Positions 43,057-46,758 of a stretch of 46,758 nucleotides of DNA are shown piece after piece. Numbering within the stretch: the first letter of the stretch is position 1; every line of letters starts with the position of its first letter. Source of the DNA: an uncultured Bacilli bacterium (GTDB lineage: Bacteria; Bacillota_I; Bacilli_A; RF39; UBA660); the NCBI GenBank assembly GCA_947631155.1, contig CANRKG010000003.1, positions 32,001 through 78,758 on the forward strand, given 5' to 3'. The translations under genes were made by a program, and so were the position numbers. The notes beneath the pieces are model-generated. The model saw only the letters and a program-made list of their open reading frames with translations, was not told the origin of the DNA and searched no databases.

Positions 43057-43656
43057 TTATTTCATAACATCTTTTGCTTTCCAATTTTTAAAATTAGGAC
43101 CTAATGATAATCTTTTAGCTCGGTTTTTCTTTCTTTCTTTACTTACTTTAATATGTCTAATATCATTTAGTGCAACTTTAAAGTATTTTATAGCAGTTTT
43201 ATCATCTATATTAGGATGTGAATTTTTAATTCTTGAATATATGGCTTTTGCTAAATCTAAATCACAAAATATCTTAGTTTTAATACCTTGGCGTAAAGCA
43301 AGACGATCGTTTGATTCAAAAAAGTCATACATTATTTTTTGGTCTAATGTTAACAAATGGTAATAAGTATGACAATCAGGTCTAAAAACAATTTGATCTA
43401 GTCCACATTTTATACATCCACAATAATTACTATCATAATCATGTAATGCAGTAATCCAAATATGATTACAAGATGCATATTCTTCTGTTTTTAATTTTTG
43501 ATATAATTTTTCTTGTTTATGGATTAATTGATTGTTTTGACTAATTGATTCAAGATATAATTTTACATTTTCATCTTTTTGTAAATCATCAATTTGTTTT
43601 ATAAGTTTTTCTCTTTCTTCTACAACTTTTTTATATTGTTCATTTAAAGATTCCAT
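43057..43656 (-). CDS. Uncharacterised protein with coiled coil and zinc-ribbon-like Cys motif
   Basis: A 199-residue protein. The first ~75 residues are a Lys/Glu/Gln coiled coil, followed by SCNHIWITALHDYDSNYCGCIKCGL (about 82-106). This is a zinc-ribbon-like arrangement (CxH...CxCxxC) often found in proteins acting on nucleic acids or as metal-stabilised scaffolds. The C-terminal ~40 residues are highly basic, suggesting nucleic-acid contact. I start it at 43656, where AAGGGAGG lies upstream; the open frame begins earlier at 43725. No family name. Confidence 0.75.
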   Translation of the reverse strand: MESLNEQYKKVVEEREKLIKQIDDLQKDENVKLYLESISQNNQLIHKQEKLYQKLKTEEYASCNHIWITALHDYDSNYCGCIKCGLDQIVFRPDCHTYYHLLTLDQKIMYDFFESNDRLALRQGIKTKIFCDLDLAKAIYSRIKNSHPNIDDKTAIKYFKVALNDIRHIKVSKERKKNRAKRLSLGPNFKNWKAKDVMK

Positions 43657-43877
43657 CTTCAAAACCTCCCTTACATAAAATATTATATCATTTTTTAAAG
43701 AAACTTGTAAACAAGTAACCACCAATATTTATATAAATATTACGTTGAATAAAAAATTAAATTCTCGTAATGTAAAAAATAGAAGATTAAAGAACTAAAT
43801 GCACGTAAAAACAAGTAATTTATGAAAAATTTAATTGAAAAAAGCTGTAAAATATAGTAATCTAATAAACATGAGCA

Positions 43878-43960
43878 GAGAATTTAAGTTTTTTAATCCA
43901 CGACAAAAAATGGCGAAAAATTAAATTTTTTAAAAATTTTGAAACTAAATTCTCGCCATT
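43878..43960. repeat. Extra copies of the IS end motif
   Basis: GAGAATTTAAG...TTTAATC (43878-43898) is a copy in the orientation of the right-hand end, GGCGAAAAATTAAAT (43912-43926) a weaker one, and GAAACTAAATTCTCG (43941-43955) a copy in the left-hand orientation. AATGGCGA (43909-43916) and TCGCCATT (43953-43960) form an 8-bp perfect inverted pair. Together they look like stacked remnants of the same element family. Confidence 0.55.
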
Positions 43961-44017
43961 GATAAATGAAAATTTAAGCGATGTTTGTTTCATTTGTCAT
44001 TAAAAATATGAACAGAA

Positions 44018-44224
44018 TTAAATATTTTGTTCTAGTTCACTTATTTTAGATTGAAGCTCTAAAATATAGTGATAAATATTATCTATTTCAGAAGTAGCAG
44101 CTTCTAAATAAACTAATATTTCATTTAAAATCTCATCATTAATATAGAGATGTTGAACATACTCAAATAACTGCTTTGAGTATGTTTTTATATCAAATAA
44201 AAATATAATTTCTTCATCAACCAT
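44018..44224 (-). CDS. Small coiled-coil ORF downstream of the transposase
   Basis: A 68-residue acidic helical protein whose C-terminus (YHYILELQSKISELEQNI) is a likely coiled coil. Its ATG is one base after the transposase stop, and the end of the transposase gene supplies AAAGAAAGGAAG as ribosome site, so it is translationally linked. It has no recognised domain. Such small partner ORFs occur in some IS30-like elements of gut Bacillota (recollection, not checked); the role could be regulating transposition. Confidence 0.68.
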   Translation of the reverse strand: MVDEEIIFLFDIKTYSKQLFEYVQHLYINDEILNEILVYLEAATSEIDNIYHYILELQSKISELEQNI

Positions 44225-44225
44225 G

Positions 44226-45494
44226 TTAGTTTCTTCCTTTCTTTAAAAGATTGGGAGATAAATTCACATCATCAGGATTAACATAAGAAATATTAAATTT
44301 GTTAATAATATCAATTCTGATTAAAGATTGAACAACTTCGTATGGTGTTTTATTATTTAAAATAACTCTAGCAGTAGAATTAATATGAGAAGCTAAAAGA
44401 TTACAATCATCTTGAGTTAAATTATTAAAGGAAGATTTTTTAGGTAAGACGTATCTAATATATTCATGGTTTCTTTCAATAGATCCTTTTTGATAAGAAG
44501 CAGAAGGATCACAATAAAAGACATGAGATAAAAATTCACCAGTAGTATAATCAGTTTCAATACTAATGGGATTAAAAAACTCTTTTCCGTTATCAATTAA
44601 AATAACTTCAAATATTCTTTTAAACTCATCATTACCAATTGCTTTTCTGATGTGGATAAATACTTTTTCAACCTCTTCCATAGTTTGATGATTCATAATA
44701 AAAATAAGCATAAAATTATATTGCCTAAATAGAAGAGTAAGAAAAACTTTCCCACCTTTTACACCTTCAACAGTATCCATTTCCACAATCGAAGCAGAAG
44801 GGCGTAAAGAAATATAATCCAAAAAATCATTATAAGTTCTGCCAATTCTAATCATAGATTCAGCTCTAGTTCTTCTTTTTTCATTATCTTTTCTTGGTTT
44901 ATATTTAACTTTTCTTGGAAGATCAATATTTCTAAAAGAAAAGACATTATTGTTAGCATAGGTATAAAAAGTAGTTTTAGAAAAATAAAGTAAATCAGGA
45001 TGATTAATAAAAACGTGATTAATACTTTGATTTTTATCTTTAATTAAAGGTGTAATAATATTATTAATTTCATATATTTCATCTTTAGATAATCTAATTC
45101 CTTGTCTTGATTCAGAACGAAAAGATAAATATTCGTTATTAGCATCTTTAGCACGATAATAATATTTAGATAATCTACAATGGCTTTTTTTAGAACAGCC
45201 ATTACAAACATAAGGTGGATTGCTTAATAAAATACATTCTTTTTCCTTATAATTTTTACAAGAAGAATTGCAAAATTTAGTACCAGCATTATCACAAGAA
45301 TCAGTAAAAATACAATTAGCAAAATAAGTATTATATTGAATATAATCTTTTTTAAAACGATGATTTAAAATTTCTTTAGAAATAGTAGTACGATGTTTAC
45401 CAATTTTGTCACCAATTTGAGATAAATTGCAATTTTCTTTTAACATATCTTCAATAATTTCTCTTTCATCAAGAGAAAGATGTTTTTGTTTCAT
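44226..45494 (-). CDS. IS30-family transposase
   Basis: A 422-residue transposase. The N-terminal helix-turn-helix begins KHLSLDEREIIEDML with SQIGDKIGKHRTTISKEI, the hallmark of the family. A Cys-rich stretch (about 55-110) follows, probably zinc-binding. The DDE catalytic core is intact: Asp240 (EMDTVEG), Asp301 (LIDNGKEF) and Glu340 (KGSIERNHEYIR). Nothing suggests truncation, so the element may still be active. GAAAGGAG precedes the ATG. Confidence 0.95.
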   Translation of the reverse strand: MKQKHLSLDEREIIEDMLKENCNLSQIGDKIGKHRTTISKEILNHRFKKDYIQYNTYFANCIFTDSCDNAGTKFCNSSCKNYKEKECILLSNPPYVCNGCSKKSHCRLSKYYYRAKDANNEYLSFRSESRQGIRLSKDEIYEINNIITPLIKDKNQSINHVFINHPDLLYFSKTTFYTYANNNVFSFRNIDLPRKVKYKPRKDNEKRRTRAESMIRIGRTYNDFLDYISLRPSASIVEMDTVEGVKGGKVFLTLLFRQYNFMLIFIMNHQTMEEVEKVFIHIRKAIGNDEFKRIFEVILIDNGKEFFNPISIETDYTTGEFLSHVFYCDPSASYQKGSIERNHEYIRYVLPKKSSFNNLTQDDCNLLASHINSTARVILNNKTPYEVVQSLIRIDIINKFNISYVNPDDVNLSPNLLKKGRN

Positions 45495-45643
45495 AATAAA
45501 AATAAACTCCTTTCTGACAAATGAAACAGAGTTTATTATAATATAAATTATTACAAAACTAACTTCTCTTATTTCTTAGTATCGAGAATTTAACTTTTTA
45601 ATCTACATATATAAATATTACTTAAATGAAATTAGTGTAAAAC

Positions 45644-45672
45644 TTGACTTTAGCTCTTATATATGCTATAAT
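45644..45672 (+). promoter_or_regulatory. Promoter of the sigma-like gene
   Basis: -35 TTGACT (45644-45649), 17 bases, -10 TATAAT (45667-45672) with TGC before it. Transcription should begin near 45679. Confidence 0.82.
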
Positions 45673-45679
45673 AACGTCG

Positions 45680-45751
45680 TTAATTTACAAGGGGTTGTAA
45701 AAATTAACAATATAATCTCATTGTAATTGCAATGAGCTTTTTTTTGGGGGG
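45680..45751 (+). promoter_or_regulatory. Terminator-containing 5' leader (candidate attenuator) of the sigma-like gene
   Basis: Hairpin 1: GTTAATTTACAA (45679-45690) against TTGTAAAAATTAAC (45695-45708) with a GGGG loop and a small bulge. Hairpin 2: CTCATTG (45717-45723) with CAATGAG (45730-45736), then C and eight T (45738-45745), an intrinsic terminator. It is followed at once by GGGGGG (45746-45751), the ribosome site. TTACAA in the first arm could pair with TTGTAA of either hairpin, giving a possible switch. Confidence 0.65.
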
Positions 45752-45758
45752 TTATTAC

Positions 45759-46688
45759 ATGGGAATAATAAAGAAATGGAAAGAACAAGTAGAATCTTTA
45801 GATAAATTAAAAATAGAAGAAGCCAAAGAATTATATATAAAAGCTATAAATTCTTCAGATGAACATTTAAAAAAATTATATATTGATAAAGTAATATTGG
45901 GTACTCTATATTTAATTTGTAATCATATTGATAGAAATCATTTAGAAATATTACAAAGTTCACAATATGATATAGAAGATATTCAAAGTGCTTTTACTGA
46001 AGTATGGATTAGAAAAATAAAAAACGGAGAATTATTAAATGTTGATGAATATTCATCTATGTTTAATTCTGCGTTTTTCAATGATGTATATAAAAGTTTA
46101 GTTGGAAATGAAATAGTTATTAATAAACAATTTGGCATTACAGTTGAACATATTACAGATTTATTTTATTCGTTTATAAAATTGAAAAATACTGGCAAAG
46201 AATTTAATTTTGATGATTTGATGACAGCTGTTTATCAAGAAAAAAGTTATTATTGGCAAAAGGTATCATATTGTCAAAGGGATAATATTTTGATGTTACT
46301 ACTTGAAAATATGTATAATAATTTAAATTTTGATAAAACTGAAGATTTGAAAATAACAAAAAATAAAATAGGAGATTATATTAAATTATTTATAAATAAT
46401 GGATTATATGAAAAAATATCAAATAATATAGCTGCAGATGACTGCATTGATAATATATTAAATAGTGTTATGTATGAAGGATTTATAGATGATGTTGATG
46501 ATGTTATAACTGATGAAAGAAAAAGAAAAATTATTCATGAAAGATATGGCTTAGATGGTGATGAACCAAAAACTTTGACTAAAATAGCAGAACAATTTGG
46601 TGTTACAGGAGATAGAATAAGCCAACTGGAAAAAAAATCATTAAGAGATTTAAGAAAGTTGAGAAAAATAAGAAAATATGTTAAATAG
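45759..46688 (+). CDS. Divergent sigma-70-like RNA polymerase sigma factor
   Basis: A 309-residue protein. The C-terminus (about 245-309) is a good sigma region 4: DERKRKIIHERYGLDGDEPKTL, then the helix-turn-helix TKIAEQFGVTGDRISQLEKKSLRDLRKL that contacts the -35. The N-terminal part has a degenerate region 2-like segment (QYDIEDIQSAFTEVWIRKI) but no recognisable region 3 or clear -10 recognition helix, and a long unassigned middle. It could be an alternative sigma or a sigma-like regulator. The start at 45759 has GGGGGG at ideal spacing. The in-frame ATG at 45732 lies within the leader terminator. Confidence 0.85.
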   Translation: MGIIKKWKEQVESLDKLKIEEAKELYIKAINSSDEHLKKLYIDKVILGTLYLICNHIDRNHLEILQSSQYDIEDIQSAFTEVWIRKIKNGELLNVDEYSSMFNSAFFNDVYKSLVGNEIVINKQFGITVEHITDLFYSFIKLKNTGKEFNFDDLMTAVYQEKSYYWQKVSYCQRDNILMLLLENMYNNLNFDKTEDLKITKNKIGDYIKLFINNGLYEKISNNIAADDCIDNILNSVMYEGFIDDVDDVITDERKRKIIHERYGLDGDEPKTLTKIAEQFGVTGDRISQLEKKSLRDLRKLRKIRKYVK

Positions 46689-46758
46689 AACATCTGGTAA
46701 AAGTCAATAGACAAAATTAAATAGGTTTAGATATATTTTTGATATATTTAAATAAATT

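Larger units (their letters stand above)
43747..45603 (-). mobile_element. IS30-family insertion sequence with a small accessory ORF
   Basis: Contains an intact IS30-type transposase (44226-45494) and a 68-codon ORF directly downstream. Candidate terminal repeats are 43747-43767 and 45583-45603, matching in 19 of 21 positions as inverted repeats (core TTAAATTCTCG). The transposase promoter region (TATAAT near 45538) lies inside these ends. No clear target-site duplication was found by eye, so the limits are provisional. A second end-like copy at 43941-43955 could make the real element shorter. Confidence 0.65.

Noticed and set aside
43986-45528. The perfect 14-bp inverted pair as the true ends of the IS30 element
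   Set aside because: The transposase start would be only about 34 bases from the end and its likely promoter would lie outside; the outer 19/21 pair fits better. Not excluded.
1-46758. Mycoplasma-type genetic code (TGA as Trp)
   Set aside because: Several genes end at TGA with homology ending there, and Trp is encoded by TGG throughout.
1-46758. tRNA or rRNA genes
   Set aside because: No cloverleaf-like segment with a T-loop consensus or rRNA-like GC-rich stretch was noticed on either strand; a covariance search was not possible.

Overview
The window is very AT-rich, with short spacers, strong Shine-Dalgarno sequences (AGGAGG, GAGGTG) and many TTGACA-17-TATAAT or TGnTATAAT promoters. Several genes end in TGA (rsgA, the gene ending at 15037) and tryptophan is TGG, so the code is standard rather than mycoplasmal. 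Gene content (PASTA Ser/Thr kinase, anaerobic ribonucleotide reductase, COG3323 protein, DUF2935-like protein, GH25 lysozyme) fits an uncultured, probably anaerobic, gut-type low-GC Bacillota (RF39/Erysipelotrichia/Clostridia-like). The taxon is an inference.

Region 1 (1-17.4 kb) is mostly housekeeping. It starts inside the conserved prpC-prkC-rsgA-rpe block (phosphatase, PASTA kinase, ribosome-assembly GTPase, pentose-phosphate epimerase). Next come a membrane-anchored Gln-rich protein, a secreted 3D-domain protein, tex, and a Crp/Fnr-type regulator divergent from nrdD-nrdG-dut with a perfect 20-bp palindrome between them. miaB, an HD-domain protein, several orphan proteins and an XRE regulator follow.

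Region 2 (17.4-25.7 kb) holds small accessory genes (Nudix hydrolase, CAT-like acetyltransferase, DUF2935-like protein, GNAT, COG3323 protein, two orphans) and a minus-strand phosphoribosyltransferase-SLOG operon. In front of that operon is the most striking signal of the window: a consensus promoter, a 21-codon histidine-rich leader peptide and a chain of mutually exclusive hairpins ending in an intrinsic terminator. This is the layout of a ribosome-controlled transcription attenuator. The phosphoribosyltransferase reading frame is itself split by a one-base shift at a CCCC run.

Region 3 (25.7-36.9 kb) carries a nucleotide-sugar operon (GHMP kinase-nucleotidyltransferase fusion, UDP-galactopyranose-mutase-like flavoprotein, cupin-like protein). 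Two minus-strand hydrolases, a membrane-anchored GH25 lysozyme and a heterodimeric ABC exporter follow. Degenerate and intact ATP-site motifs are distributed complementarily between the two ABC subunits.

Region 4 (37-46.7 kb) looks like an accessory island. It holds large proteins I do not recognise, an orphan C-terminal fragment of threonyl-tRNA synthetase, an IS30-family element with extra copies of its end sequence, and a divergent sigma-70-like factor whose short 5' leader contains an intrinsic terminator.
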